Shown here one piece after another: positions 47,601 through 57,334 of a DNA stretch of 64,000 bases (position 1 is its first letter; each line of letters opens with the position of its first letter). The DNA comes from Actinernus sp. WN-2022 (Eukaryota > Cnidaria > Anthozoa > Actiniaria > Actinernidae). The position numbers and the translations under genes were made by a program. Location of the stretch: positions 1 to 64,000 of the forward strand of contig JAOWCC010001365.1 of NCBI GenBank assembly GCA_030867875.1. Direction: 5' to 3'. The notes beneath the pieces were generated by a model. That model did no database searches, had not been told where the DNA came from, and saw only the letters and a list, made by a program, of their open reading frames with translations.

Positions 47601-50600
47601 AAGGCATATTCAAGCAATATCATCCATGAGGATATGCTCGTTGCAACATTGCTATTGTCTTTCCCTATGGTTCTTAGGCAAATCATTACTAATTACCTAA
47701 GTTGCACGAATATTAATAAACAACTTTAAAATTACCTGCTTGTTTGAGTATAATAGTGTTGTTTGACTGCCCATGAATGTTAGTTGCCATACATTCAAAG
47801 TTTCCAAAGTCACCTACTTTAGTGGTTTTGAGGTACATTTCGGCAAATGTGGTTCCATTTGCAACTGTGACACCACCCTTTTTCATAATAACAGAGGGAT
47901 AAGGAAATCCATAGAACTGACAACGGATATGAACAGCTGTCTGGTGTCCAACAAAAGAATACACTGGTGTTTCTGATGCCTTGACATTGATCACAGGTTT
48001 AGCTGTACAGAACAAATAAATAAAATGACTGAGTATCTTTCAATATAAATGAACCAGTGGAACTCTGGTTGTTAGAATGGACTGTAGCCAGTACACTTGT
48101 TATGGCTAAGCTCACTGGAAAGTTGTGTAGTTGTTGGTGAAATGCTAAGACGAACTCAAGGATTACTGGCAGTAGATGATTGGAGAACAACTAAGTCAAG
48201 AGTTGTGTGAACTGAGATCCGAGGTTGTGTTTAGTGAACTGTGGAACATTCTGACTGGTATAACCAGAAGCAGATCATGTCACAAAGTGTAACAGTAGGA
48301 GTTCCAACTGTAAAAATGCAGAGTTTCATTGACAGTCTGTTGTGTACCTACATGTATGCTGTATGTTCAGTTATGTATTAGCCGGTAACAAAACGAGCGG
48401 TGGACTGGAACAGAGTCAGTAAAACTAATTAAATTAATAACTAGTCAAGTGAAGCTAGTCTGGAAAGTTTGGTGAACTTTGGCTCAATATTGATGATGTT
48501 AGAAGGCATCAAATATGTCAATTTTTCCATACAATCTCTTTTTTTTTATGTTGTCCCTCCAAACCATACATTCATTGTAAAAATTTTGAGGGACAAAGAA
48601 ATTTCAATTGCTTATAATTCAGACAAGATTCACTTGAATCACATCTAACTTGGTACACATACTAATTTCAACATGCTCTATCACATGATGAACTTCATTT
48701 TAGAATTAGAGTAATTCTGATAAAGTCGGTCCCCTGCGTGTTTTGTTACCGGTCAATTAATGGTGATAATGCAACATCTTCTGTCTCACGTCGATCCTAT
48801 TAGTTTTTAATAATAACAATTAACCTGTAATATATTAATGTTTTATACATGGTGGGAATTAAGTTTAAAGGCAAGGGTGATGTGACCATGATTATTTAAA
48901 GACTCTAAGAACACTAGTTAGTCAACAAGGAGGCAAATATCTGTTCTAGAAGAAGATTTGTTACATAATGATCAAGAGTGTAGGCTGGATTACCAGCCAT
49001 TTGTGTGAGCCTGCGTTCCTCACCCACCCCACTGGCTGGATCACTGGTATCCCTTATTGTATTCTAAGCCAATGAGGACATGATTCGCCTGCACAAATCT
49101 TGCAGACAAATAATGTGATTGGTCGGTTTGGTCATGTGCTAGACAATATTGGCATAAGTCAGTTTGAAAATGGCTCCTACATGTATCTACAGTGAAGAGA
49201 GCTTACCGGCTGTACTGTCTTTGGCTTTTAAAGCTAGAAAATTATTTTAAAGATTCACAAGAAAAGGCAATCAAAAATCTCTTAAATGGTAGAACTGTTT
49301 TTGTTATCCAGCCCACTGGTCCAGTTCATTATTTTTTTAGTAATTTCACCCTTACTTTGCTGATGCAAGACTAAGTGGCAATTCTCAATTCCATCGAAAT
49401 TAATTATTGCATTTATTGGATATATAAGAGCAGACCGATGAACGAGAAAAGAAGAAAGTAGAAATGGGCCACTATCAACTAAAGTAGTGTTTGGTCCGGG
49501 GTTTGGTTCACCTGAGTCCTTCCTTATTAAAGCTATTTAATAACTAAATGCTTTTTTTTTAGCTTTTTATTAAATATCGTTTTTTAATCCATAAACTTTG
49601 CATGTTCATATCAAGAAACCAGCTATTAGCTTAAAGTCAAGTGTCATTGGCATTTTAAGTTTACTTATAAAGCTTGATACACGTTACTCTTAGTCTATGC
49701 CTTCCTTGCCATTCTGAAGATCAAGGTCAAATACAGAGATTTTTTTTACAAGCAAATGTTGAGTTCACCAGTGACATGGTAAGTTTGATATTTTCCCTTT
49801 TCTTTCAGTTGAATGTATCACAACCAAACTTGATGTGCTGAAACAAAGCTAGTATAGAAAGATTTATACAAACTTTTATGGTATTCAAGTGAATTTTAAA
49901 GCATTTAGAATGTTTAGGTTTGGGTTTGTCGATACTCGCTTGTGGGGAGTCTGGCATATTACAGTACAGCCGTAAAATAATGCACGCGCAAGAAGTGGCG
50001 CAAGTAACTTCTTGCAACGCAAGAACATGCAAGCTGCCGCATGAAGGCCTAAACCAACTTTTTGCGCTTTAGACGCAAGAACTACTGAACCGCAAGAACT
50101 AAATATTTTGAGCTTATCCGCAAGAAGATGAAACGCAAGAAGTTGAAGTCTTACGCAAGAACTGGTCGCTTCTTTGAGCTCTGGTTTTCGTACGCTAAGC
50201 TTCAGATATCGACGTTCGACTTTTATTTCCCTCTTTCTAGAGTAAGATAATCGAAAAGCGAATATATGTATCTCAAGCACTCGGCTGTTTTAGCAGGCAA
50301 GTAGAATAAATATTGATACACTCGAGGGAAGTGACACCGCGAGTTCCAGGATATTAGTTAGTGATAGTATTAAAGACTCAAATCTGACGATGAGCGGCAA
50401 ACATCTGGCCTGGCGGGAATGTACATTGTACATGTATGTGTAGCAATGAAACGGTGGTATTAAACTAAGCTTTTGAAGCTATCAGTCTTCAAATCCATAA
50501 TGAATGTTCCTTGATGGTCTTGGCTATCTAATGGCCACCAAAACGTTATAATGGATGGCTCGCCATTGACCAAATTAATAATTATCGAAGGGTCACCAAA

Positions 50601-53600
50601 AGAAAGATTGCATGGGATTGCGTTACTAAACACCGTCCTGTCGTTAGTTCGGTGTTTTTATTTCATCTGATTTTAACTTTAGCTTTTGTAGATTAATACT
50701 TAATAGATCCGTCAATCATTCAGTATTTTTTAAAGTCATCTATTAGATATGTTTTCAATTCAAGAAGCCAGTTTTTCGGTGATACAATGATTCTCCGAGT
50801 TCACATGTGCTTTCAGCCGTGGAGACTGATTGTCTGGTTTTTGACACAAGAGTACCACAAACTTTGCGGAAAGTGTGATTTTATTTTGTTGTAGTTTAAA
50901 ATGCACCACAAGCTTCTCAGCTTTACTGGAAAACGATAAATTCTAGCAAATTAATATTCTGGAGTTTATTATTTTATTTAACGTGGCTCCGTTTTCAAAG
51001 TCAGAGTCTTGAATGTGTGACATTTTCCGCGAACTGATTTGAATAATTAATGAGCTTCGCAGTGTTTGTCGCACCAAAAAATATCTTCCTACCAAAGCAA
51101 ATGTTTTGAAAGTAATTGTTTTACTTACGGATCTGAATAGTTTCTACCTGATGTGAAAACTAGTTTGAGTCTATATACATGTACTGTATTCTGTCAAATA
51201 ACAGTTTTTTGGATATTTTAATTTGTTGTCTGATTAATATAATAATTTGCATGAGATCGTACCGAATCTTCTGGAGTTTTGATTTCAGCTTCTTTGTGAC
51301 GAGTTAATAAAACATTCAAGTCTGCGGGCTTAATTTCATATTAAAGTCAACTTTCATTGTTCTCAAAGCGTTTCTTATTGTCGATCTCACATGTTCTCAT
51401 ATGCCACGTCTTGTATGTTCTTCAGCGTGCTTGCGGGTCTTCTTAAAGTTTACCTTCTTGCGGGTTGATCTTCTTGCAGAAAGAACTTCTTGCGGGTTGA
51501 TCCTCTTGCGGAAAGAACTTCTTGCGGGTCTTAAGTTCTTGCGTTAGTTCAGTAATTCAAGCGCAAGCTGCCCGCAAGAACCTGCTGGCTTGCGGACGCA
51601 AAAAGAAGTTCTTGAGCATGCATGATTTTACGGCTGTACTGTAAGTGCCATATTTGTCTTTAAAATATAAAATAAGCTTATCAATTTTTTAATGGAGATT
51701 TTCATTTGCAACACTGCTCCTGCCAGACTTTTAAGCATACTAATATTCCTCGAGATCAGCACCACAAAAATACATACCGTAAATGACTTAAAATTCGCTC
51801 AAACCTATAAAAGTTTGTCTGGATATTTCTATACTATTTTATAGCAGCACAGCATGTTTGGTAACTTGTGATACATTCAATAGAAAATGAAATATAAAAC
51901 TAACCATCGCCATCCTATTAGACCTTGATGGTAATTAGCATAAGTACATGAATTGGATGTGATGTCAAGGACAAGGTAAGCTGAGCACTGATCCAGCCAT
52001 TTGTGGGGTGGAGGATTGTAACTGGACTTGTACAACAGCTGGCAATAGAGCCCATGAAGTGTGTCAATGATTGCAAAGCTTTTGAATAGCTTGTTGGGAA
52101 AGGAAATAGCACAGTTTTCACCATTTCCCATGATTTTGGGATCTGGCTGAGCTAGCCTATTACTTTTTAAGCCAGACCATTGGCAAGCCAAACCCTAGGC
52201 CTGTGATATATATAACTTTGATATTATTATAATAGTCCAGTTTCGTATTCAAAAATTACCGCTGAATGCAATGACTACAGACGCATGTACGCAGGCTAGC
52301 CTCATTCTGAAGTTAAACATTCACAAATACCAGCGAGAAGGTGGGCTATTCACAACACTGTGTATTGTTGTAGTTTCGCGTTTTGCATCTTCTCACTGGT
52401 ATTTAAGAATGTTTAACTTCAGAATGAGGCTAACCCTGCGTACATGCGTCTGTAGTCGTTGCATTCAGCGGTAATTTTTGAATACGAAACTTGACTATTC
52501 TGAATTATAAAGAACTTTACTTAAAGTACTTACATTTTATTGACAGTTTGAATGACTTTGTTGCTATGATCTCCCTGTTATTAAATTGGAGGCCATTTTT
52601 TGCCGAACACAAAAAGGTTGCTGCATCTTCGAGTTTCAGTCCCTCCAACTTAATGATGCTTTGACCAGGGGACTTCTGCAAAAATTAAGCAGCATATAAT
52701 ATACACATTAATAAACTACATAAATGCAAGGATGTAAATCAGGTTATTTATTTACAAATTATCAAGTTTTGGAGCACTGTGCATAACAAGGTAAGAACTG
52801 AAAATTAAGTTGATCTCATTTGAAAATCCTTTCCAAAAGTTATTGCAATAAGCAATGAGATTAACTGTGATGCCATAAATTGATTGGCAGCATGGGCTTT
52901 TTTTGCACGGTGGCCATGTTGAGTCCCAGGAGAATAAAAACCTTTGTTTTAGTCTGGTAAACTCGTTCTGAAACCAACCAGTGCGAGGCTACTGGGGCCA
53001 AAACTATTGTTTTACCCAGAATGGCCAAACTGCGATAACAGCCCATGGAGACAAATCACAAAATGATGAAGAAATTATCTCTGCAAATACGTGTAGTGGA
53101 TAAAAACAATTATTGATTATTGAAGGCTGTGTGCAACAAGTGACTCCTGATCACATTCTAAATTCTCCTTCAAATTCTTTGTTTTCTAAGGGAGAATTTA
53201 GAATGTGATTAGGAGTTACTTACGCCCTCGCTGCACAATTAGCCCTTCGATTGAAGCTTTGCGCATGTGTGATACTAAGGAAAATACGCGTCACACTGTT
53301 AGCCACAGGCTATTTTCATCTTGAAAAAAACACACATTGTTTCTGTTATATAAAATAATTTGCTTAAACTAGACACAAATGCCTACAATGTTCCAAGTCT
53401 TCTGATGTATCCATTTCTGTCAGTGCTCCGTTAATTGTGTTTATAACAAAGGAGAAATAATGAGATTTTATTCACTCATGGAATATTCCCTTATTAAAAT
53501 GTAAACAATCTTAACACATGAATTGTGAGGTTGTTTGGGTAAATATTCACAAGATGCCAGGATCCGGTTGTTCAAAGGGTGGATAACACTATCCACTGGA

Positions 53601-56600
53601 TGAATCCTTATCCAGTGTATAAGTATTAACCAAACTAGCTTATTTTATCCACAGATAAGGATTGATCTACATTGTAGTGGACAGCATTATCCACCCTTTG
53701 GGACCCAGAACTTCAAACTTTAGGAATTTCCATGTTACCTACATGTAATAAATGTTTGCACCTCATTCAAAACATTGAAAACGCAAACTGGTCTACATTA
53801 TTTTTGTATAATATCACGGTTCCCTCGGTTTTTATTGTTCCGAGAGGGACATTTAATCTCCAAATGCCCTGCAGATCACTGCTATTTATCGAACCTCGTG
53901 CATAAACATTAGATATGATTAGTTACTAAATAATCATACCTAATGTTTATGCAAAAGGTTCGCTTATTATAGAAGAGAATGGAGGCTGGACATTAAGGGT
54001 CAAAAGCATCAACTCCTGTTCCCCTCTGGCACAACTACTGTAATTTCCAGCCTACATGTATTACCCACACAGCATATTACCCACACCCGCTGATTTTAGA
54101 GTCTCAAAGAAAAATATATCAACAGATTACCCGCACCGCCAGATTACCGAACCTCTCAGTGTAAATTTAGCTAACAATATAATAACGGTACCTCATAGTG
54201 GGTTTTAATTGTTGTGTCTAGATCTTTGTAGACATAGGAACACCAATATGTGTACATTCTTGATAGATAGAAGTTGTAAATCCATTTGTATCATTCCACA
54301 ACTAATAACAGGTTCATAGAGAAGATTTGATACGGTGCGATTTCATATGGCAATTCATATTGACAACAATTGGAAACTCCAAAACTCACCTCTGCAGTTT
54401 GAGTCTAGAGTTAAAAGCATTTCTGGCATCAGGCAAAATTGTTCAGACACGAAACGAATATAAAATAAAACTTTAGGAAATGTTTAGTGCAATCGTGAAG
54501 CAAAACAAACACTGCTGACTAATTGATTATTCAAATCAGTTCGTGGAAAAATCCACACTTCCGTGTTGTGTAATTCGAGAGACTCGAACCTCCTCACCTT
54601 TGAAAATGGATTCCACATTAACAAAAAAAACTCCAGAATATTTTCTTTGGTGGACCTTTTCCATTTTCACAAAAAAAATGAGAAGCTGTGTGGTGAATAA
54701 AGCCACACTTACGCTTCCCACAAAGTTCACATAGCACAACGCTCTGTTGTTGTGTTAAAAAAACAGACAATGTCTGCACGGCTGAGAGAATTCACATGTC
54801 AACTCCAAGAATGGTATCTTTGATAAACCGGCTTCTTGAAAACATAAGCAATGATTTCAGCTAAAATCCTGAAAAATTAATGGGATCATGTGTGAAACTA
54901 CATCATACAGAAGGTAAAGTTTATCAGATGAAATAACACCAATCTAGCGGGATGGTGTTTTTTACGCATATGTAGTAATGCAATTATTGTCTCTCGTTAC
55001 AGCACTGATTTCCTCAGTGTTTGTTAGGTCAGAAACGGTTTCAGTTATAGGTGAGGAAATACGGTATATGAATCAATAGCGTTTTGGTAAATACAAAGCT
55101 GAGAAGATTTGGACTAAATAAACACTGACACTAACGCCGATCAGTTATTTTCTATGGCAAAAATATCGTTGCCAGCTTTTCAGTATGGCAACACTGATTT
55201 TTTTCAAGAGACAACAGCGACTTTTTTTCACAAGTGAGGTGAAATTTTCACCAGCGAAAGGCAACTGCTTTTAGTTGTTTTCAACAAAGGTGATTGCTGT
55301 GTGCTGCCGTCGAATAAGTTGCGAAAGGCGATCGCCGTAACCTTGTGACAAAGTTTTAGGTGGTACTGTAATGTCTTTAGAATGTAACACATTACCCGCA
55401 CCACCCTAATACCCGCAGCAGCTGTGGTTTGGTGAAAAATTAACAGATAACCTGCAGGTAATAGGGTGGAAATTATGGTAGCCTTACATTCCCGGGTAAA
55501 AAAATAATAATCCACACTGGACCCGTCTTCATCATGACCTTCAATGTAATCCATGTGGGATGATCTATTTCAATCTGCACGTTATTCTCTTCATTTCTCA
55601 AGCCCACTTCTTCCATGTGGGATAACACCATAAATGTGATGTCATTAAAATCCTTGCATGCTCTTTGAATATTTAGTCAGCTGCATAATAACTAATGAAT
55701 AGATGAAGTGGACAATTAACGGGTTCCCAAGAGTATTCATAGCAACCCAAAAAGATTTCATTTATTCATTTTGAACTTGGTGACTCAGCCAAAAGTGTTC
55801 TTGTTTTACTCTCTTACTCCCTTGGAAACCGTAACATTACAAACTGATAGCATGGCATTTCGGTTGATTAGTGATTAAATGTCCCTCAAGCCTCGGGAGG
55901 TTTAGTAAAAGTCCCTCAGGCTGCGGCCTCAGGACTTCAACAAAACCTCCTCGGCTTTCGGGTACATTTAATCACTAATCAACCTCATGCCATGCTATTA
56001 CTTATAATTATCAAATTGAATATTTTTCACTTCTGTGTACACACCAAATATAATTATATTGAGAAATATTTGCATCTACTTTGCATAATATGTACATTAG
56101 TAAGGTTTTAATACATGATGTGAAATATTGAACCCTTGTGGATATGATTTATCAAGGTCTTAAATGTGTGAAAAACACCAAAACATCAGGCTGATGTCAG
56201 TCCTGGCTGCCAATACAAAAGCCTCTAAACTTTGTGCTGTGATATCTTTAAAGCCTTTAAAAGCCTCAACCAAACTTTCCAAAACTATTTCAAGGTGATC
56301 TTTTAGATTGTAGGGGATGTTTTAATTTATAGGAAAACCTGTGGAAGTGAAACTAAAAAAATACCAAATTTGCATTCAGTGTATATTTATAATATAAATT
56401 ATATTTGAGTTCCGCATTTTCAAAAGCTGATCTTAAGATGATTGAATGAAGAAATATAATTTTCTAGTTTGTTCAATAGGTAAGTATAGCCAACCAGAGG
56501 TCTCTATTTCTACCAAGTGCAGCACTTTGAAACCCCATCAAAGTACTCACTACAGAACTTTGAAATCTTTTTTTTTCCTTGGACTTGGAAAAGAATTTCA

Positions 56601-57334
56601 AAGTACTGTAGGCAAATACCTTGAACAATGGGAGGTCTCACGATTGATCACAGACTTCCCCAAGTGCTAAAAAATAACAACGTACAATACCTGTCTAGGT
56701 GCATACAGACCGTCTCTCCAATGTGGGACCTGTTTTTGCACTCTGCTCTGATACTGTGCATGTCTGACACCAACTATAGTGCCAAACTATAATGTTTTAA
56801 ACAAATTTCACGCCAGGTTGTAAACAAACTCCCATGACAACAAGCACATAATTGTTAACATTCCGTCTTTTCATTAACAATGGATGTTTCATTACTTAAG
56901 TCAAACAAAGCAACTATATGTAAATGTGCAAGTACAACCTACAAGCCTGAAACATCAAAACTCTAAATGCACGAAGTTTTAAAATCGCTGTATTGTTTAT
57001 CCCACAACCACCAAACATGCATGAAATTAAGTAGTTTGAGAAGTTGTTTAACGGCCTCCAATTCGGACTGGACGGCATTTCAAAGTCCTCGCGATTAGTT
57101 CCAGTCGAAGCTGTGCCTCGGACTGGGACTATGAAATGTTGTCCAGTCCTCATTGTCAGCCTTTAAACAGTACAGTTTTTAACAGTTTTAAAACCTTTTG
57201 GTTCAGATATGTTTTTCCATCTCTTTTCCACTCAACAGTAAGAGGAGCAGCTCCTGTCGCAGAACAGATAGCATTGAAGTTATCTCCAACTGGCTTCACT
57301 TCATCTTTGAAAGAAGAAGTAATAACTGGTGGCT
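31630..57334 (-). CDS. NCAM/Fasciclin II-like IgSF cell-adhesion gene, 3' eight exons
   Basis: Eight exons on the minus strand chain in frame: 57195-57334, 52534-52675, 47736-48002, 46560-46850, 44508-44804, 34531-34701, 33079-33124, 31630-31660. The total of 1385 bases gives 2 + 461 codons including the stop, with every junction phase matching. Domain order: Ig, Ig, Fn3, Fn3, transmembrane, short tail. The membrane-proximal Ig-Ig-Fn3-Fn3-TM order and the juxtamembrane motif DLFCCFFNSCGLIFCC resemble NCAM/FasII-type homophilic adhesion molecules at the cell surface. The N-terminal signal peptide and further Ig domains are expected beyond the right edge. The visible exons were derived by hand from splice consensus and domain logic; transcripts would be needed for proof. 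Confidence 0.85.
31950..32215 (-). mobile_element. tRNA-derived SINE in the last intron
   Basis: The minus-strand head contains an A-box-like GGTTAGCTCCGGTC and a B box (GGGTTCAAACCCC) at about 32150-32165, followed by a body with ACCAACACTCTGGGTC and ACTGTCACGAG. A different family from the SINE at 7.6 and 35.2 kb. Confidence 0.65.
33079..33124 (-). CDS. NCAM-like exon g: 46-bp cytoplasmic exon
   Basis: Acceptor CTTTCATCAG, donor TTGAA followed by GTAAGTAC. Joined to exon f it reads K-Y-AEDGKKSSAELKQL and leaves phase 2. A second donor-like GTAAGA lies inside (33112 downwards); its use would leave only 12 nt. Charged, Ser-containing composition fits a short cytoplasmic tail. Confidence 0.65.
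33590..34036. mobile_element. pogo/Tigger-like MITE
   Basis: Terminal TACAGTCAACTCTCTCCTGC on the left pairs with ...AAGAGAGTTGACTGTA on the right; TA ends fit Tc1/mariner-type target sites. Internal GCGACCAC words recur near both ends. No transposase ORF. Lies in the intron between exons f and g. Confidence 0.75.
34205..34395. repeat. Interspersed repeat copy with a 21-bp perfect hairpin
   Basis: Homologous to 37083-37255 (shared TTTTCTC, AAAATAACTGAAAA, TTGTAAATC and CCACTCATTCT words in order). This copy has perfect 21-bp arms at 34318-34338 and 34354-34374 built on CCGATCTTTATCCGATTTAC. Confidence 0.65.
34531..34701 (-). CDS. NCAM-like exon f: transmembrane segment and Cys-rich juxtamembrane region
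   Basis: A 171-bp phase 1-1 exon. Acceptor CCTTTTACTTCACAG, donor AAAT followed by GTAAGT. Encodes EPPQVGARTGGMSKG, then AIAGLVIAVLLIVLITID (single membrane span), then LFCCFFNSCGLIFCCQKACF. Five or more cysteines just inside the membrane are the arrangement that is palmitoylated in vertebrate NCAM; the motif D-x-x-C-x-F-x-N-x-CGL is shared. Lys-Ala-Cys and GQEK follow as the cytoplasmic start. Confidence 0.88.
35135..35313 (-). mobile_element. tRNA-derived SINE (same family as 7605)
   Basis: The minus-strand head has an A box (TGGCGCAGTGGTTAAGCGC) and a B box (GGTTCGTTTCC); the body has GTTGGTATCTCGCCC and TTTTCCTCCCTCCGC. It lies upstream of exon f in a 9.8-kb intron. Confidence 0.8.
35330..36430. 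other. Gene-free intron sequence
   Basis: AT-rich with no domain-bearing ORF on either strand and no obvious repeat. Confidence 0.5.
36532..36596. repeat. Perfect palindrome, 32-bp arms, one-base centre
   Basis: The left arm contains ATAGGAAGACGAATCAAACA and the right arm is its exact reverse complement, with only a single T between. AT-repeat tracts flank both sides (about 36448-36470 and 36597-36612). Confidence 0.9.
37083..37255. repeat. Interspersed repeat, second copy
   Basis: Diverged copy of the element at 34205-34395 in the same orientation; the hairpin arms have decayed. Confidence 0.6.
37697..37766 (+). CDS. Candidate plus-strand exon
   Basis: Acceptor GTAATTTTTAG and donor GACTGG followed by GTAAGG enclose an open 70-bp frame: KDDNHRDFAMFWSNYKSQAQ then FDW. 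No family is recognised. It does not join in phase to the next candidate at 38271, so another exon would be needed between them, or it is chance. Confidence 0.2.
38271..38333 (+). CDS. Candidate plus-strand exon, charged
   Basis: A strong acceptor (T-rich tract then AG at 38270) and donor AATG followed by GTATGC. Open in phase 1-1: NDERKPVMENEIETPVQRKN. It joins in phase to 43592. Antisense, within the 9.8-kb intron of the NCAM-like gene. Confidence 0.3.
38340..41070. other. Gene-free intron sequence with short repeats
   Basis: Contains (AGT)n at about 38617-38650, a G run near 38855, an ATT run near 39073, and no supportable coding segment. Confidence 0.5.
41078..42079. mobile_element. Non-autonomous piggyBac-like element, 1.0 kb
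   Basis: TTAA duplications at 41078-41081 and 42076-42079 flank ends CCCTTTATAGC and GCTATAAAGGG, a perfect match over the TIR. TTAA followed by CCCT is the classic piggyBac terminus. Internal ORFs on both strands (about 100 codons at most) show no DDD-transposase motif. Confidence 0.85.
42090..43580. other. Gene-free intron sequence
   Basis: No supported ORF or repeat apart from small AT runs. Confidence 0.5.
43592..43785 (+). CDS. Candidate plus-strand terminal exon with one hydrophobic segment
   Basis: Acceptor TTATATTATAG; 64 codons to a stop at 43785: LNLLCSVSEKRKSDKPSTQP, then EINYGPFHFLFVGAVMFSLV. The last part is a possible membrane segment. The YGPFHF stretch faintly recalls the YSFFHF end of SERINC-type proteins, but this is not enough to name it. 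AATAAA follows 72 bp after the stop. Confidence 0.3.
43857..43862 (+). terminator. AATAAA polyadenylation signal of the candidate plus-strand gene
   Basis: A canonical hexamer 72 bp beyond the candidate stop. Such hexamers are common in AT-rich DNA, so support is modest. Confidence 0.3.
44508..44804 (-). CDS. NCAM-like exon e: fibronectin type III domain 2
   Basis: A 297-bp phase 1-1 exon. Acceptor TTTTGTTTTGTAG, donor GAAG followed by GTATGTG. Encodes PSPPQITNQDLVAKGSKFIV, TWTAPKDNGYDDKIRYRVEW and LKNGKHKLQLFAINRAGES, a textbook Fn3 pattern (W-x-AP-x-DNG, Y-x-V-x-W, AINRAGES). It precedes the transmembrane exon, from which it is separated by a 9.8-kb intron. Confidence 0.9.
44875..45250 (+). 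mobile_element. LINE RT C-terminal fragment
   Basis: Reads VRKYDNISPVLKDLHWLPVE, then FKLLLLIYMYKSLNN and YLQNLVKI, followed in another frame by FSVAALELWNSLPFNI. The PVLKDLHWLPVxxRI...LWNSLPxxI signature is typical of CR1/L2-type RT C-termini. Lies in the intron between exons d and e, antisense. Confidence 0.85.
45440..45590. mobile_element. Foldback/MITE
   Basis: ATTTCGAACACAAATTG and GGGGTTCCAAATATT pair with AATATTTGGAATACCC and GAGTGTTTGAAATG. Central AAACCC...GGGTTTT inner stem. Confidence 0.65.
46560..46850 (-). CDS. NCAM-like exon d: fibronectin type III domain 1
   Basis: A 291-bp phase 1-1 exon. Acceptor TTATTTCCTCAG, donor ATATT followed by GTAAGTAT. Encodes APGKPLKVKAEKTCRDITLS, WEPPADNGGMHIQHYRV, and KPETSYKVSIIARNKAAAG, with the Fn3 core Trp, the conserved Tyr and the RNKAAAG-type loop. 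A G residue split over the junction with exon c gives Val. Confidence 0.88.
47736..48002 (-). CDS. NCAM-like exon c: Ig domain lacking the core Trp
   Basis: A 267-bp phase 1-1 exon (89 codons). Acceptor TTGTTCTGTACAG, donor GCAG followed by GTAATT. First Cys in AVHIRCQFYGFPYPS, second in DFGNFECMATNIHG. Where the C-strand Trp is expected the sequence reads PSVIMKKGG, so the invariant Trp is replaced. Otherwise a normal membrane-proximal I-set domain. Confidence 0.85.
48378..48765. mobile_element. Possible MITE with CCGGTAACAAAAC ends
   Basis: The left CCGGTAACAAAACGAGCGG is mirrored by ...CCTGCGTGTTTTGTTACCGG on the right. The interior is unpaired AT-rich DNA. Confidence 0.5.
49170..49374 (+). 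pseudogene. RecQ-like helicase N-terminal remnant
   Basis: Across one frameshift the plus strand reads SEESLPAVLSLAFKARKL then ENYFKDSQEKAIKNLLNGRT and VFVIQPTG. FKxxQxxAI is the Q motif/motif 0 and VFVxQPTG is the lead-in to Walker A of RecQ-type DNA helicases, but the expected GKS is lost and the frame ends soon after. A fragment in the intron between exons b and c, antisense. Such dispersed helicase fragments suggest retrocopy or transposon cargo; this is inference. Confidence 0.6.
49959..51644. mobile_element. Non-autonomous DNA transposon with subterminal TTCTTGCG repeats
   Basis: Ends TTACAGTACAGCCGTAAAAT and its reverse complement bound 1.69 kb. Inside the left end about eight CGCAAGAA-type words occur within 200 bp; inside the right end the complement TTCTTGCG recurs within 230 bp, so the subterminal repeats are inverted relative to each other. 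The flanks CTGGCATA and GTGCCATA agree at six of eight positions, possibly an aged 8-bp target duplication (hAT-like). No transposase ORF remains. Confidence 0.75.
52231..52499. mobile_element. Young foldback MITE beside exon b
   Basis: About 93-bp arms (TTTCGTATTCAAAAATTACC, GACTACAGACGCATGTACGC, TCATTCTGAAGTTAAACATT) pair with only a few mismatches. The inner edge is 35 bp from the donor of exon b. Confidence 0.85.
52534..52675 (-). CDS. NCAM-like exon b: second half of the Ig domain
   Basis: A 142-bp exon; acceptor TTTTTGCAG and donor T followed by GTAAGTAC are strong. Encodes SIIKLEGLKLEDAATFLCSA then KNGLQFNN and KSFKLSIK: the F-strand Asp-Ala-Ala-x-Phe-x-Cys and the G strand. It starts in phase 0 and ends in phase 1, completing exon a. 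It is not visible as an ORF starting with Met. Confidence 0.82.
53137..53222. repeat. Hairpin element
   Basis: AGTGACTCCTGATCACATTC and TAAATTCTCCTT pair with AAGGGAGAATTTAGAATG and TGATTAGGAGTTACT. Confidence 0.7.
53561..53708. mobile_element. MITE with AAAGGGTGGATAA ends
   Basis: CAAAGGGTGGATAACACTAT and GAATCCTTATCCA pair with the right end TTATCCACCCTTTGGGACCC and ATAAGGATTGATC. Confidence 0.7.
53889..53965. repeat. Hairpin element
   Basis: GAACCTCGTGCATAAACATT pairs with AATGTTTATGCAAAAGGTTC around an ATTAG...CTAAAT centre. Confidence 0.65.
54000..55840. other. Intron sequence without supported genes
   Basis: Short ORFs on both strands only. The CAGAG/GTGAGT donor-like site at about 54384 (minus) has no exon compatible with the phase 0 link between exons a and b. 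Confidence 0.5.
55847..55999. mobile_element. Foldback MITE
   Basis: ATAGCATGGCATTTCGGTTG and TTAGTGATTAAATGTCCC pair with the right arm ending CATGCCATGCTAT; the centre is a GC-rich hairpin (CTCAGGCTGCGGCCTCAG). Confidence 0.8.
56000..57060. other. Intron sequence without supported genes
   Basis: AT-rich; ORFs such as 56446-56670 lack domain or splice support. Confidence 0.5.
57065..57150. repeat. Imperfect foldback next to exon a
   Basis: CGGACTGGACGGCATTTCAAAG pairs imperfectly with CTATGAAATGTTGTCCAGTCC, 45 bp from the donor of exon a. Short mobile remnant. Confidence 0.5.
57195..57334 (-). CDS. NCAM-like exon a: first half of an Ig domain
   Basis: Acceptor TTGTTTCTCATAG before 57334 (phase 1). 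Encodes EPPVITSSFKDEVKPVGDNF, then NAICSATGAAPLTVEWKRDG with the first Cys and the core Trp of an I-set Ig. The donor AAG followed by GTTTTA is weak but leaves phase 0, which matches the next exon. Splitting of Ig domains over two exons is known for NCAM genes. Confidence 0.78.
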
